15,723 nucleotides of DNA from Treponema sp. (GCA_017614655.1 JAGABO010000210.1:1-15723), one strand, 5' to 3'; positions 1 through 8,582 are shown, counted from the stretch's first letter. The notes: generated by a model from the letters alone, not told the origin. Numbers and translations are program-made.

Positions 1-426
1 AGCACCATACGAGTAAGATGAAAATAATACACTTGATTTATATGTTTTATTTCCAATCTCATAACTAATCTTTACACCGGCTAAACCATCAGGATAAAGC
101 TGCTCAACTTTTTTTATACTGACATATTCAGGCAACTTTATAGTATATGTTACATTATTACATGAAATTGTTAAAATATTATCTTCTGCATCCAATAATA
201 ATTCATTTATCCAATACGGAAATTCAATTTTTTCTATGTTCTTTCTAAGAAAAGAATCAACTTTCATATGCTTATAAGAACTAAAAACTGATTCTTTATC
301 CTTAACGACAGCTTTAATTCCAACGGAATAAGAAACTGCAAGCACAATGGATATCATTGAAATTATAAAAAGAGAAACTAATACTTCAACATACGAGAAA
401 GCAGAAGATAAATTATTCTTTTTCAT
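1..426 (-). CDS. Type IV prepilin-like (pseudopilin) protein, 3' end beyond the window
   Basis: The frame stays open for 142 codons from ATG at 426 to the window edge. The N-terminus is a class III (prepilin) signal: a short basic leader (MKKNNLSSA), then F10-S-Y-V-E14 and an unbroken hydrophobic helix to about residue 31. The Glu at +5 of the mature protein is the hallmark used in pilin assembly. This family is processed by prepilin peptidase at the inner membrane and builds type IV pili or type II secretion pseudopili. The residue before the cleavage site is Ala (A9), not the usual Gly. The rest resembles a minor pseudopilin body with no recognisable domain. GTAGGA, 8 nt upstream, is the likely ribosome binding site; a stronger AGGAGA lies too far away (27 nt). 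The gene starts 37 nt after the HAD gene on the same strand and may be co-transcribed. By eye it is below 30% G+C, clearly lower than its neighbours. Confidence 0.7.
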   Translation of the reverse strand, partial: MKKNNLSSAFSYVEVLVSLFIISMISIVLAVSYSVGIKAVVKDKESVFSSYKHMKVDSFLRKNIEKIEFPYWINELLLDAEDNILTISCNNVTYTIKLPEYVSIKKVEQLYPDGLAGVKISYEIGNKTYKSSVLFSSYSYGA

Positions 427-463
427 TTTGAATTTCCTACAATTATAAAAAAATCTCCTTTCC

Positions 464-1132
464 TTATTCATCACCTAAGTTCTTCTTAAAAAACTCTTCC
501 ACCGAAGCCGTAGATTCTTCTATATAATCGGCACCACATTCCTTAAACTCTTCGCGCGTTCCAAAGCCCCAGAGAATTCCCATGCACTTAATTCCCGCTT
601 CATGAGCTCCCTGTACGTCGTAGAATCTGTCGCCTATCATAAGCACTTCATCTTTTTTTCCAGAAAGCTTTTGTGTCTCTAAAACATAGCTGATTACATC
701 AATCTTATTTACACGATATTTTTCTTCGAGATCGCTTCCGCCGATAAAATCAAAATACCGGGACATATTCTTTCGTTCAATAATCTGTCTTGCATAAAGT
801 TCCGGCTTACTGGTTGCAACATAAGTTTTAAAACCCAGCTGCCTGAGCTTCGTCAAAAGCTCTTCTATTCCCGGATAAACCGTACATTCATACATACCGG
901 CCTCTTCATAATATTCACGGTAAACGTTTATTGCAGCCGGCACTTCACTTTCGGGAAGATGAAAACAGGAAACAAAACTTTCCTTAAGTGGCGGCCCGAT
1001 CATTCTTGAATAAATGCTTTTATCTATATCAAGTCCATAATGAGAGACAACATGATCAAACGACTTAAACACTCCGGCAGAGCTGTCAAAAAGCGTTCCG
1101 TCAAAATCAAAAAGTATATGCTTAAAACTCAT
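464..1132 (-). CDS. HAD-superfamily hydrolase, phosphoglycolate phosphatase-like
   Basis: This 222-residue protein is a haloacid dehalogenase phosphatase with a small helical C1 cap. Motif I is D9-F-D11-G-T, with D9 the nucleophile and D11 the general acid/base. Motif II is T107 in VATSKP, K143 is a plausible motif III lysine, and motif IV is G-D168-R-F-Y-D172, which binds Mg2+. The cap spans roughly residues 17-85 and carries a GPPL motif seen in Gph-like proteins. Family members hydrolyse small phosphomonoesters such as 2-phosphoglycolate or nucleotides; the substrate cannot be read from the sequence. The length is normal. It diverges from dnaE across 80 bp and is followed by the prepilin-like gene. 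There is no Shine-Dalgarno sequence before the ATG, and a promoter-like -10 box ends 6 nt upstream, so the transcript may be leaderless. Confidence 0.88.
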   Translation of the reverse strand: MSFKHILFDFDGTLFDSSAGVFKSFDHVVSHYGLDIDKSIYSRMIGPPLKESFVSCFHLPESEVPAAINVYREYYEEAGMYECTVYPGIEELLTKLRQLGFKTYVATSKPELYARQIIERKNMSRYFDFIGGSDLEEKYRVNKIDVISYVLETQKLSGKKDEVLMIGDRFYDVQGAHEAGIKCMGILWGFGTREEFKECGADYIEESTASVEEFFKKNLGDE

Positions 1133-1138
1133 GCGCTG

Positions 1139-1167
1139 ATTTTACAGTTTTTTCCAAACCCTTACAA
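1139..1167 (-). promoter_or_regulatory. Predicted sigma-70 promoter of the HAD gene (leaderless type)
   Basis: On the minus strand TTGTAA (1167-1162, 4 of 6 matches to TTGACA) is followed by a 17-nt spacer and TAAAAT (1144-1139, 5 of 6 matches to TATAAT). Six bases later comes the ATG at 1132, so initiation would fall on or next to the start codon. Spacing and lack of a Shine-Dalgarno sequence are seen directly; the start site is inferred. Confidence 0.5.
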
Positions 1168-1176
1168 TCATACACT

Positions 1177-1205
1177 TTATGAACATGGGGACTTCGTGCT
1201 ATAAT
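1177..1205 (+). promoter_or_regulatory. dnaE: Predicted extended -10 promoter of dnaE (leaderless type)
   Basis: TGCTATAAT at 1197-1205 is a perfect extended -10 element. The matching -35 position (1177-1182, TTATGA) is weak, as is usual when an extended -10 compensates. Seven bases separate TATAAT from the dnaE ATG, so transcription would begin at about 1212-1213. No Shine-Dalgarno sequence is present. Confidence 0.6.
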
Positions 1206-1212
1206 ACCCGAC

Positions 1213-4200
1213 ATGGCAGATATACATGTTTTTGACCCTGCGCCGGAGGGAACACCGGTTTCTAACTTTGTTCACCTGCACGTGCACTCTGATTATTCTC
1301 TTCTTGACAGCTGTGCAAAGCTTGATTCCCTTATTGCCAAGGCAAAACGGCTCAACATGCCGGCCCTTGCCCTTACAGATCACGGCAACATGTTCGGCGT
1401 CCTTAATTTTGAACACATCTGCCACGCCAACGGAATCAACCCGATTGTCGGCGAAGAGTTTTATGTTGCTTATGGAAGCCACTTAGAAAAAAATGACGCC
1501 CCTTATGGAAAAAACGGTCGCGGCTGTCATTACTTTCACCTGATTCTCCTGTGCGAAAATGAAACCGGCTATAAAAACATGAGCTGGCTTTCTTCCATTG
1601 CCTACACGGAAGGCCTTTACCGCGGAAAGCCACGCATTGACTGGGAACTTCTGGAAAAATATCACGAAGGTTTAATCTGTTTAAGCGCCTGTATTCAGGG
1701 AGAACTTCCGCAGCTTTTACTTGCAGGCCGCATGGATGAAGCACGCGAACTTGCACTTAAATACAAAAATCTTTTTGGACCGGACCACTACTATATTGAA
1801 CTTCAGGATCATGGACTTGAAGATCAGAAAAAAGTTGCAAAGATGCTCATTGCACTTGCAAAAGAACTGGATATTCCGTTAGTTGTAACTAATGATATTC
1901 ACTATATAGAAAAAGAAGATGCAGAAGCTCAGGATGCACTGCGCTGTATCGGATTTAAAAATGCACTTCATCAGCCTCATCAGACAATGGGCGAAGGTCG
2001 AAGCGAATGGTATTTTAAAACCGAACAGGAAATGCGCACTCTCTTTCCTGATTATCCCGAAGCCATCGACAACACAATCAAGATTGCAAACATGTGTAAT
2101 CTTACGATTCATCAGTATAAGACACAGGAGCTTAAAGACTGTCTTCCGCGTTTTGAACTTCCCGTTGAATTCCAGACGCACGGAGATGATTATGCAAAAA
2201 ATCAGGATGACTACGTACGCTACCTTGTAGAAAAAGGCCTGCGCATGCGTTACAAGGAGATTACTCCCGAAATCCGTGCACGTGCTGAATACGAACTCGG
2301 CATCATTTTTAAGATGGGCTTTTCGGGCTACTTCCTTATCGTGTGGGAATTCATCAACTGGTCAAAGTCTACTTACGACAACGTAAACAACAGACCCAAG
2401 CCTTACATTCCGATCGGGCCGGGACGTGGATCCGGAGCAGGTTCCCTTGTTGCCTACTGTCTTACAATTACAGACATTGATCCGTTCCGCTTTAAACTGA
2501 TTTTCGAGCGCTTCTTAAATCCTGAACGTGTTTCCATGCCGGACTTCGATGTTGACATGGACTTCGATTACCGCCAGGACATTATTACACATACCCGTGA
2601 TTTGTACGGAGAACCTCAGGTAGGTCACATAGTTACCTTCGGTACGCTTAAACCAAAACAGTGTATTGCAGATGTAGGCCGTGTTCTTGAAATTCCTCTT
2701 TCCGAAGTAAACGTTCTTAAAGCCTGCATTCCGGATTCACCAAAGGCAAAACTAAAGGATGCATTTGCTGAACCTACAGAAAAGTTTCCTGACGGCGGAA
2801 AACTTATTCCTTACAAGGATGATCCGCGCTACAAGGAACTTTTTGAACTCGCATTCAAGTTAGAGGGAGTTAACAGAAACACAGGTCTTCATGCTTCGGG
2901 AATGGTTATCGGTCTTACGGCTCTTCCAAACTGGGCACCGGTTTTTAAGGATCCAAAAACAGGAGAAGTCGGTGTTCAGTATACCATGGATATTATTGAA
3001 CCGTGCGGTCTTGTTAAGTTTGACTATCTCGGACTAAAAACCCTTTCGCTCATACGTTATGCAGAAGACATCATCAACAGGCACAGACCGGAAGGAACAC
3101 CGGAGTTCCGCTGTGACAAAGTGAGTGAATCTGATCCCAAGGCTTTTAAGCTTTTCCAGAACGGAGACTCTGTTGCCGTATTCCAGTTTGAATCTCCAGG
3201 CATGCAAAAAATTCTCCGTCAGTTTAAACCCGAAAAACTCGAAGACCTAGTTGCCCTTAACGCGCTTTACCGTCCGGGACCAATGGACTGCATTCCCGAT
3301 TACATCAACGGAAAATGGAAACCCGAAACAATTCACTATCCGGATCCGTGTCTAGAAGACATCCTTAAAGAAACTTACGGCGTTATGGTTTACCAGGAAC
3401 AGGTTATGCAGGTAAGCCAGAAGATTGCAGGCTTCTCACTAGGTGGTGCCGACATGCTCCGACGTGCAATGGGAAAAAAGAAACCGGAAGTTATGGCGGC
3501 AAAACAGGTAGAGTTCGAAGAGGGAGCCGTTAAGCAGGGCTTTACAAAAGAACACGCTGCAGAAATTTTTAACATCATGATTCCGTTTGCAGGTTACGGC
3601 TTTAACAAAAGTCATGCTGCCGCTTATTCAGTTCTTGCATACAGAACCGGCTACTTAAAGGCAAACTATCCTGCCGAATTCATGGCAGCAAACCTTACAA
3701 ACGAAATCACATCAACAGATGGACTTCCAGAATACATAGAAGAATGTAAGAAGATGGGCATTCCCGTAGACCCGCCGGACATCAACCGCAGCGAAGAAAA
3801 CTTTGACGTAATCGACGGACACATCATCTTCGGCTTCCGCGGAATAAAAGGAATGGGAACAGGAGCTGCCCGAGCAATCGTAAAGGACAGAAAAGAAAAC
3901 GGCCTCTATACAAGTTTCGAAAATTTTATTGAACGCATACTTTTCGTAAAAGATGACGTACCATCAGAAGAAGGTGAAGAAGCCGTCGAAAAAGCAAAAT
4001 TTGCAATCAACAAAAAAGCCGTAGAAGTTCTCATTAAAACCGGAGCTTTCGACAAATTCGACAAAAACCGCGCAACTCTTATCTTAAACTATGAACGGGC
4101 GATCGATTACGAAAACAAAAAACATGCCGGTGCAGATTACGGACAGCAGAGTCTTTTCGGAGGAACAGACATTCAGGAGTTTGCACCGTTTAAGTACGAA

Positions 4201-4929
4201 ATTATAGAAGAGTTTCCTAAAATGGAACTTCTTAACATGGAAGAAGAATGCATCGGAACTTATGTCTCGGGACATCCGCTTGATGACTGGAGGGAAATAA
4301 TCGAAAAATGCGCAACAGTTTCCAGTTCTACAATCATGAATGCAGCTAAAGAGACCAAAGCAGAAAAAGACGCAATTCTTTCTTCCGGCGGACACAGCTG
4401 GGGTGCAATGAAAAATGCAGGCAGAACTTACATTGCAGTCGGCATGCTCAGCGGGCTTCGTCAGATTATGACAAAGAAGGGAACTCAGATGGCATTTGCA
4501 AAGCTTTCTGATTTCCGCGGTGCAATGGACATCACCTTCTTTCCTAAAATCTGGGAAGCACTTTCTTCTAAAATCGAAGACGGAAAAGTTTATGCTTTTA
4601 AGGGAAAAGCAGACCTTCGCTCCGGAGAAGAATCAGAAAGTGCAAGTTTCCTTGTAGACAGCATGGAAGACATAAACACACTTAAAGAAAAATCAATAAC
4701 GGAAGTTCACATAAAACTAAACCCTTCTTTTTCCGAAGTAGAAGATATTGCAGAAATAAAAGAATTTTTATTTGGCAGTCAGGGCAATTGTTCAGTATAT
4801 TTTCATATGACAGTCGGCGACAGTTCATACACAATCAAAGCCAATCCGCAGTTAAAGGCACCGTCATCAGAGGAATTTCTTGAACAGCTAAAAGAACTTT
4901 CAAACATTCAGGATGCATGGGTCAGTTAA
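1213..4929 (+). CDS. dnaE: DNA polymerase III alpha subunit (DnaE1 type)
   Basis: This is the 1238-residue replicative polymerase, which extends DNA 5' to 3' within the Pol III holoenzyme. An N-terminal PHP domain (residues about 18-290) begins HLHVHSDYSLLD and contains TDHG (D56, H57), C160 and NDIHY (D228, H230). The catalytic palm contains PDFDVD with likely catalytic D446 and D448, and VKFDYLGL with D604 as the probable third acidic residue. After the HhH region comes QQSLF (978-982), a good sliding-clamp binding motif, then the C-terminal OB-fold and tau-binding region. The length fits family DnaE1. Unlike E. coli DnaE, the PHP domain seems to keep its metal ligands. The ATG at 1213 is the only ATG before the conserved PHP start and adds 17 non-conserved residues. 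It heads an operon with yggT and recG. Confidence 0.97.
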   Translation: MADIHVFDPAPEGTPVSNFVHLHVHSDYSLLDSCAKLDSLIAKAKRLNMPALALTDHGNMFGVLNFEHICHANGINPIVGEEFYVAYGSHLEKNDAPYGKNGRGCHYFHLILLCENETGYKNMSWLSSIAYTEGLYRGKPRIDWELLEKYHEGLICLSACIQGELPQLLLAGRMDEARELALKYKNLFGPDHYYIELQDHGLEDQKKVAKMLIALAKELDIPLVVTNDIHYIEKEDAEAQDALRCIGFKNALHQPHQTMGEGRSEWYFKTEQEMRTLFPDYPEAIDNTIKIANMCNLTIHQYKTQELKDCLPRFELPVEFQTHGDDYAKNQDDYVRYLVEKGLRMRYKEITPEIRARAEYELGIIFKMGFSGYFLIVWEFINWSKSTYDNVNNRPKPYIPIGPGRGSGAGSLVAYCLTITDIDPFRFKLIFERFLNPERVSMPDFDVDMDFDYRQDIITHTRDLYGEPQVGHIVTFGTLKPKQCIADVGRVLEIPLSEVNVLKACIPDSPKAKLKDAFAEPTEKFPDGGKLIPYKDDPRYKELFELAFKLEGVNRNTGLHASGMVIGLTALPNWAPVFKDPKTGEVGVQYTMDIIEPCGLVKFDYLGLKTLSLIRYAEDIINRHRPEGTPEFRCDKVSESDPKAFKLFQNGDSVAVFQFESPGMQKILRQFKPEKLEDLVALNALYRPGPMDCIPDYINGKWKPETIHYPDPCLEDILKETYGVMVYQEQVMQVSQKIAGFSLGGADMLRRAMGKKKPEVMAAKQVEFEEGAVKQGFTKEHAAEIFNIMIPFAGYGFNKSHAAAYSVLAYRTGYLKANYPAEFMAANLTNEITSTDGLPEYIEECKKMGIPVDPPDINRSEENFDVIDGHIIFGFRGIKGMGTGAARAIVKDRKENGLYTSFENFIERILFVKDDVPSEEGEEAVEKAKFAINKKAVEVLIKTGAFDKFDKNRATLILNYERAIDYENKKHAGADYGQQSLFGGTDIQEFAPFKYEIIEEFPKMELLNMEEECIGTYVSGHPLDDWREIIEKCATVSSSTIMNAAKETKAEKDAILSSGGHSWGAMKNAGRTYIAVGMLSGLRQIMTKKGTQMAFAKLSDFRGAMDITFFPKIWEALSSKIEDGKVYAFKGKADLRSGEESESASFLVDSMEDINTLKEKSITEVHIKLNPSFSEVEDIAEIKEFLFGSQGNCSVYFHMTVGDSSYTIKANPQLKAPSSEEFLEQLKELSNIQDAWVS

Positions 4930-4944
4930 TAGCCAGGAGGAATC

Positions 4945-5553
4945 ATGAACTTTTTTATTATGCATTTATTTTCTACACTTTCAGCTCTTACGGTAATTTA
5001 CAGTATTCTGTGCATCATCCGTCTTTTTCTCTCCTGGATACCGTCACTTGCATATTCAAAAGCAGGATTCATACTTACTAAAATCTGTGATCCGTACCTT
5101 AACATTTTCAGGCACTTACACTTTCTTACTTTCGGCGGAATTGATTTTTCTCCGGCACTCGCACTCTGTGTTTTAAGCGCAGTTTCTTCGTTATTTAAAA
5201 CACTAAGTCACGGTATTCCGCTTTCTCCGGCAGTTATTACGGCAGTTTTTATTTCGCTACTCGAAACAATTATTCTTTCTATAATTTCCTTTGTAATTCT
5301 CATTCTTGTAATCAGGATTATAATTCTGATTATAAATCCGTATTCTTCTTCTCCTGTTCTTAACTACCTCGACAGAACACTTCAGCCGTTCGCTTCAAAA
5401 ATAGCACGAACATTTTCTTTCGGAAAAAAACTGTCTTACACAAAAACTCTTATTATAGCAGCAGTTTTTCTTACTGTTGTCATGATTGCAGTTATAATTA
5501 TTCTTAAGATTGTTACAACACTGCTTCTTTTTACGCCACAGCCGATTCAGTAA
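4945..5553 (+). CDS. YggT-family integral membrane protein
   Basis: This 202-residue, very hydrophobic protein has two copies of the YggT domain. The first has the family signature clearly: R26-x-x-x-S-W, CDPYLNIFR (48-56) and GGIDFSP (64-70), flanked by membrane helices. The second (about 105-190) is degenerate but keeps NPYSSSP and LDRTLQPF (131-149). YggT proteins are inner-membrane proteins of poorly known function, linked in various bacteria to osmotic stress, to cell division or to chloroplast-type membrane organisation. No catalytic residues are expected. A strong AGGAGG lies only 4 nt before the ATG. The gene is 15 nt after dnaE and 9 nt before recG, so it is almost certainly co-transcribed with them; that placement does not itself explain its role. 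Confidence 0.85.
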   Translation: MNFFIMHLFSTLSALTVIYSILCIIRLFLSWIPSLAYSKAGFILTKICDPYLNIFRHLHFLTFGGIDFSPALALCVLSAVSSLFKTLSHGIPLSPAVITAVFISLLETIILSIISFVILILVIRIIILIINPYSSSPVLNYLDRTLQPFASKIARTFSFGKKLSYTKTLIIAAVFLTVVMIAVIIILKIVTTLLLFTPQPIQ

Positions 5554-5562
5554 AGGACAGAC

Positions 5563-7695
5563 ATGAAGCTGGAAGATTTTAAGAGTTCCATTGAATCCCT
5601 TCCCGGTACAGGTCCCGCAGCGGCAGCTCTCTTTGCAAAACTCGGAATCTTTACAATTGCCGATCTTCTTTTAAAATTTCCGCGTTCCTGGGAAGACAGA
5701 AGCAGGCGCGTTTCCTTAAGTGAATATGCAGCTTTTCCAAAAGTAAACACCATCTGCAAGGTTCTTTCTCACAGCTGGTTCGGCTTTGGAAGAATGAAGA
5801 CTCTTAAAATAACAGTTACCGACGGAAAAACCACGGCAGCCCTCGTTGCCTTTAACAGGGCGTTTCTGGAAAAAACACTTCCGGAAGGAAGCATTATAAC
5901 TGTAAACGGCCGCTTTTCCGTTAAGTACAATGAACTTCAGTCTACAGCTTTCGAGGCTGAACGCATTGCTTATGACGGAGAGCTTTCGGAATATGAATCA
6001 GCCACGCTTCCAGGTGGAACACTCCTTAGCATATATCCGCTTACAGAAGGGCTTACTCAGAAAAATTACAGAAAGACAGTTTGTGCAGCCCTTAAGCTTT
6101 ATGCAAAATCAATTGATGATGAACTTCCCGAAGAACTTATAAAAAAATATTCACTTCTTAAAAAAAGTGAAGCAATAACTCTCATACACACTGCAAAAAA
6201 CACAGAGGAACTTTTAAAAGCAAAACGCACTCTTATCTACGAAGAACTTTTTAATTTTGAATACAAGCTTGCAGTCCGCACTCTTGAACACCGCGGAACC
6301 CTCTCTGCTCCACAGGAATCCTCCTGCGATATTTCTGATTTTGAATCAACACTTTCTCCTTTACAGAAGCAGCTTCTTTCCCGCATGACGTTTGAACTTA
6401 CAGAGGATCAGAAAAAGTCAATTATCATCATGAACCGCGAAATTGATTTAAGTGCAGAAAGCAGGAGAACTTTAGAGTACACGCCGGAAAAATTAAGCGG
6501 ACGCTGTTTTTCCATGCAGAGACTTTTACAGGGAGACGTCGGAAGCGGAAAAACCCTCACGGCATTTTTTGTATGTCTTCGCGTAATAGACTACGGCGGC
6601 CAGTGCGCAATCTTAGCTCCGACAGAACTTCTTGCCCGTCAGCATGCAGAGAATGCGGCTTCACTTCTTACTCCTCTTGGACTAAACGTTGCTTTTCTTA
6701 CAGGAAACGTAAAATCAAAAGGACGCACTGCTCTCTTAACGGAACTTTCAAAAGGAACAGTTCAGCTTGTAATAGGAACTCACGCACTTTTTTCGCGCAC
6801 GGTAAACTATAAAAAACTTGAGCTTGCAGTCATTGACGAACAGCACCGCTTTGGAGTTGCACAGCGCGAAACAATTCTTAACAAGGGCCGATTTACAAAC
6901 GAAGGAATTACACACACGGCAAACCTTCTTATGATGAGCGCAACTCCTATTCCTCAGACTCTTTCGTACACCCTCTTCGGCGATCTTGATGTAAGTACAA
7001 TCCGCACAATGCCGGCCGGAAGAAAGCCGGTTAAAACTTACCTTAGCGTCATGGGTCACGAAGCAAACGTTTATAATGCAGTACGTGAGGAACTTAAAAA
7101 AGGAAACCAGGCCTATTTTGTTTATCCCAGAATCGGCGGAGATGATTCAGAAATTACAGACGGACTTAAAAGCGCAGAAGAATCGGCTGTCTTTTTAAAA
7201 ACAAAAGTCTACCCTGATTTTAACTGCGAAGTGATTCACGGAAAAACGGATGAAGAAGAACAGAAAAGAATTCTTGATGATTTTAAGTCCGGTAAAATTC
7301 AGGTACTCGTTGCAACAACTGTTGTAGAAGTCGGCGTTGATGTTGCAAAAGCTACCTGCATGGTAATTGAACACGCAGACCGCTTTGGTCTTGCTGAACT
7401 TCATCAGCTGCGCGGAAGGGTCGGCCGCTCAGAACTTCAGTCGTACTGCTTTTTAATCTACTCTAAAAACATAACGGAAACCGGCATCGAACGAATGAAG
7501 GCACTCCACGAAACAACAGACGGATTTAAAATTGCAGAAGAGGATTTAAAACTACGCGGACCGGGTGAACTTACAGGAAGCGCCCAGTCCGGATATATTC
7601 AGTTTGCACTTGCAGATTTAACGCGCGACAGAAAAATTCTCGAAGCCGCCCGTCGTGATGCTTTTGCTTTTCTTGAACAGCAAAAACTGCCTTAA
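5563..7695 (+). CDS. recG: ATP-dependent DNA helicase RecG
   Basis: RecG remodels stalled replication forks and branch-migrates Holliday junctions and R-loops, using ATP. The 710 residues have the full family layout. An N-terminal wedge/OB-fold region with a helix-hairpin-helix-like start (residues about 10-40) is followed by helicase domain 1 with Walker A GDVGSGKT (324-331, K330) and Walker B DEQH (425-428). Then come motif III SATPIP (459-464), helicase domain 2, and motif VI QLRGRVGR (615-622). The C-terminal LRGPGEL segment is typical of RecG. AAAGGA overlaps the yggT stop codon and serves as the ribosome binding site, 5 nt before the ATG. Sitting behind dnaE, it pairs replication with fork rescue. 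Its TAA overlaps the TAA of the convergent sigma gene, leaving no room for a terminator. Confidence 0.97.
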   Translation: MKLEDFKSSIESLPGTGPAAAALFAKLGIFTIADLLLKFPRSWEDRSRRVSLSEYAAFPKVNTICKVLSHSWFGFGRMKTLKITVTDGKTTAALVAFNRAFLEKTLPEGSIITVNGRFSVKYNELQSTAFEAERIAYDGELSEYESATLPGGTLLSIYPLTEGLTQKNYRKTVCAALKLYAKSIDDELPEELIKKYSLLKKSEAITLIHTAKNTEELLKAKRTLIYEELFNFEYKLAVRTLEHRGTLSAPQESSCDISDFESTLSPLQKQLLSRMTFELTEDQKKSIIIMNREIDLSAESRRTLEYTPEKLSGRCFSMQRLLQGDVGSGKTLTAFFVCLRVIDYGGQCAILAPTELLARQHAENAASLLTPLGLNVAFLTGNVKSKGRTALLTELSKGTVQLVIGTHALFSRTVNYKKLELAVIDEQHRFGVAQRETILNKGRFTNEGITHTANLLMMSATPIPQTLSYTLFGDLDVSTIRTMPAGRKPVKTYLSVMGHEANVYNAVREELKKGNQAYFVYPRIGGDDSEITDGLKSAEESAVFLKTKVYPDFNCEVIHGKTDEEEQKRILDDFKSGKIQVLVATTVVEVGVDVAKATCMVIEHADRFGLAELHQLRGRVGRSELQSYCFLIYSKNITETGIERMKALHETTDGFKIAEEDLKLRGPGELTGSAQSGYIQFALADLTRDRKILEAARRDAFAFLEQQKLP

Positions 7696-8531
7696 GCTAC
7701 ATAGCTTTCAAGAGCACGAGATCTCTGCGGAAGACGAAGATGATTGATTGCAGTCTTCTCTATCTGACGGATTCTTTCGCGGGTAAGATTGCACTTTTCT
7801 CCAACCTCTTTAAGTGACATCGGCTTAAGTCCGTTAAGGCCGTACCTCATGCGCAGAACTCTTGCTTCATTCGGCTTAAGTGTATCAAGTGCCTTATCGA
7901 TATCGTCCTTCATCGAAAGTTCAATGGCATGATTTTCCGGAGAATTTCCGCGGTCATCTTCGATAGTGTCTGCAACCGTTGCGCGTCCGTTTTCATCAGT
8001 TTCTACACTGGCATCAAGGCTAACCGTGTCCTTTGCAAGGTTGAGCATTTCGCGGACAAACTTCTTTTCCAGGCCAAGCTGTTTTGCAATTCCTGCAATT
8101 TCTTCTTCTTCGTTCTTTACGCTTCCAATAAGCTTTCTTGTTTTCTGAATCGTTACAAGGTCGTTAGCCTTATTAAGCGGAAGACGGATGGCGCGGCTCT
8201 TTTCGCAGATGCTTTTAAGAATTGCCTGCCTGATCCACCAGACGGCATAGGAAACAAAGTGAATGTTTCTTGAAGGTTCAAAATGATCTATTGCAATAAG
8301 AAGTCCGACATTTCCTTCGCTTATAAGGTCCATAAAGTCAATGCCGTTGTTGATGTATTTTTTTGCAACAGTTACGACGAAGCGCAGGTTTGCACGGACA
8401 ATCTTTTCGCGGGCAAGCTTGTCACCGGCTTTTGCCTTAAGCGCAAGTTCCGTTTCTTCTTCCCTGGAAAGCATCGGGATTGAAGCAATTTCCTTAAGAT
8501 AAATCTGAAGAAGTCTTTCGTCGTTTGTCAT
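7692..8531 (-). CDS. Alternative (group 2, RpoD/RpoS-like) sigma-70 factor
   Basis: This 279-residue sigma factor lacks region 1.1 and has regions 1.2 (about 5-30), 2 (about 40-120), 3 (about 121-200) and 4 (about 220-275). Region 2 contains NLRFVVTVAKKY, DLISEGNVGLL and the melting motif FVSYAVWWIRQAI (92-104). The Gln that reads -12 in RpoD is kept, but the partner Thr is Leu (L105). Region 4.2 keeps LTRERIRQIE (249-258), so a TTGACA-like -35 is expected. It is too short for a primary sigma factor; RpoS or another group 2 type fits better, and I cannot choose between them. The start is ATG 8531, with AGGAGA 6 nt upstream. A longer frame starting TTG at 8594 only translates the promoter. Transcription probably uses the -24/-12 element at 8578-8594. 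It is downstream of groES and convergent with recG. Confidence 0.88.
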   Translation of the reverse strand: MTNDERLLQIYLKEIASIPMLSREEETELALKAKAGDKLAREKIVRANLRFVVTVAKKYINNGIDFMDLISEGNVGLLIAIDHFEPSRNIHFVSYAVWWIRQAILKSICEKSRAIRLPLNKANDLVTIQKTRKLIGSVKNEEEEIAGIAKQLGLEKKFVREMLNLAKDTVSLDASVETDENGRATVADTIEDDRGNSPENHAIELSMKDDIDKALDTLKPNEARVLRMRYGLNGLKPMSLKEVGEKCNLTRERIRQIEKTAINHLRLPQRSRALESYVA

Positions 8532-8553
8532 TCTGGTTCTCCTGCACAATTTA

Positions 8554-8582
8554 CTTATAATATTCACGTATTTTTGTAGCAA
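8554..8582 (-). promoter_or_regulatory. Possible overlapping sigma-70 promoter of the sigma factor gene
   Basis: TTGCTA (8582-8577, 4 of 6) is followed by 17 nt and TATAAG (8559-8554, 5 of 6), giving a start near 8547 and a leader of about 16 nt. Its -35 uses the same TTGC that forms the -12 element of the sigma-54 promoter, so the two would exclude each other. Either one alone could be the real promoter. Confidence 0.4.

Noticed and set aside
1226..4395. Several ORFs of 60-106 codons in other frames within dnaE.
   Set aside because: All lie inside a fully conserved dnaE reading frame and show no recognisable protein features.
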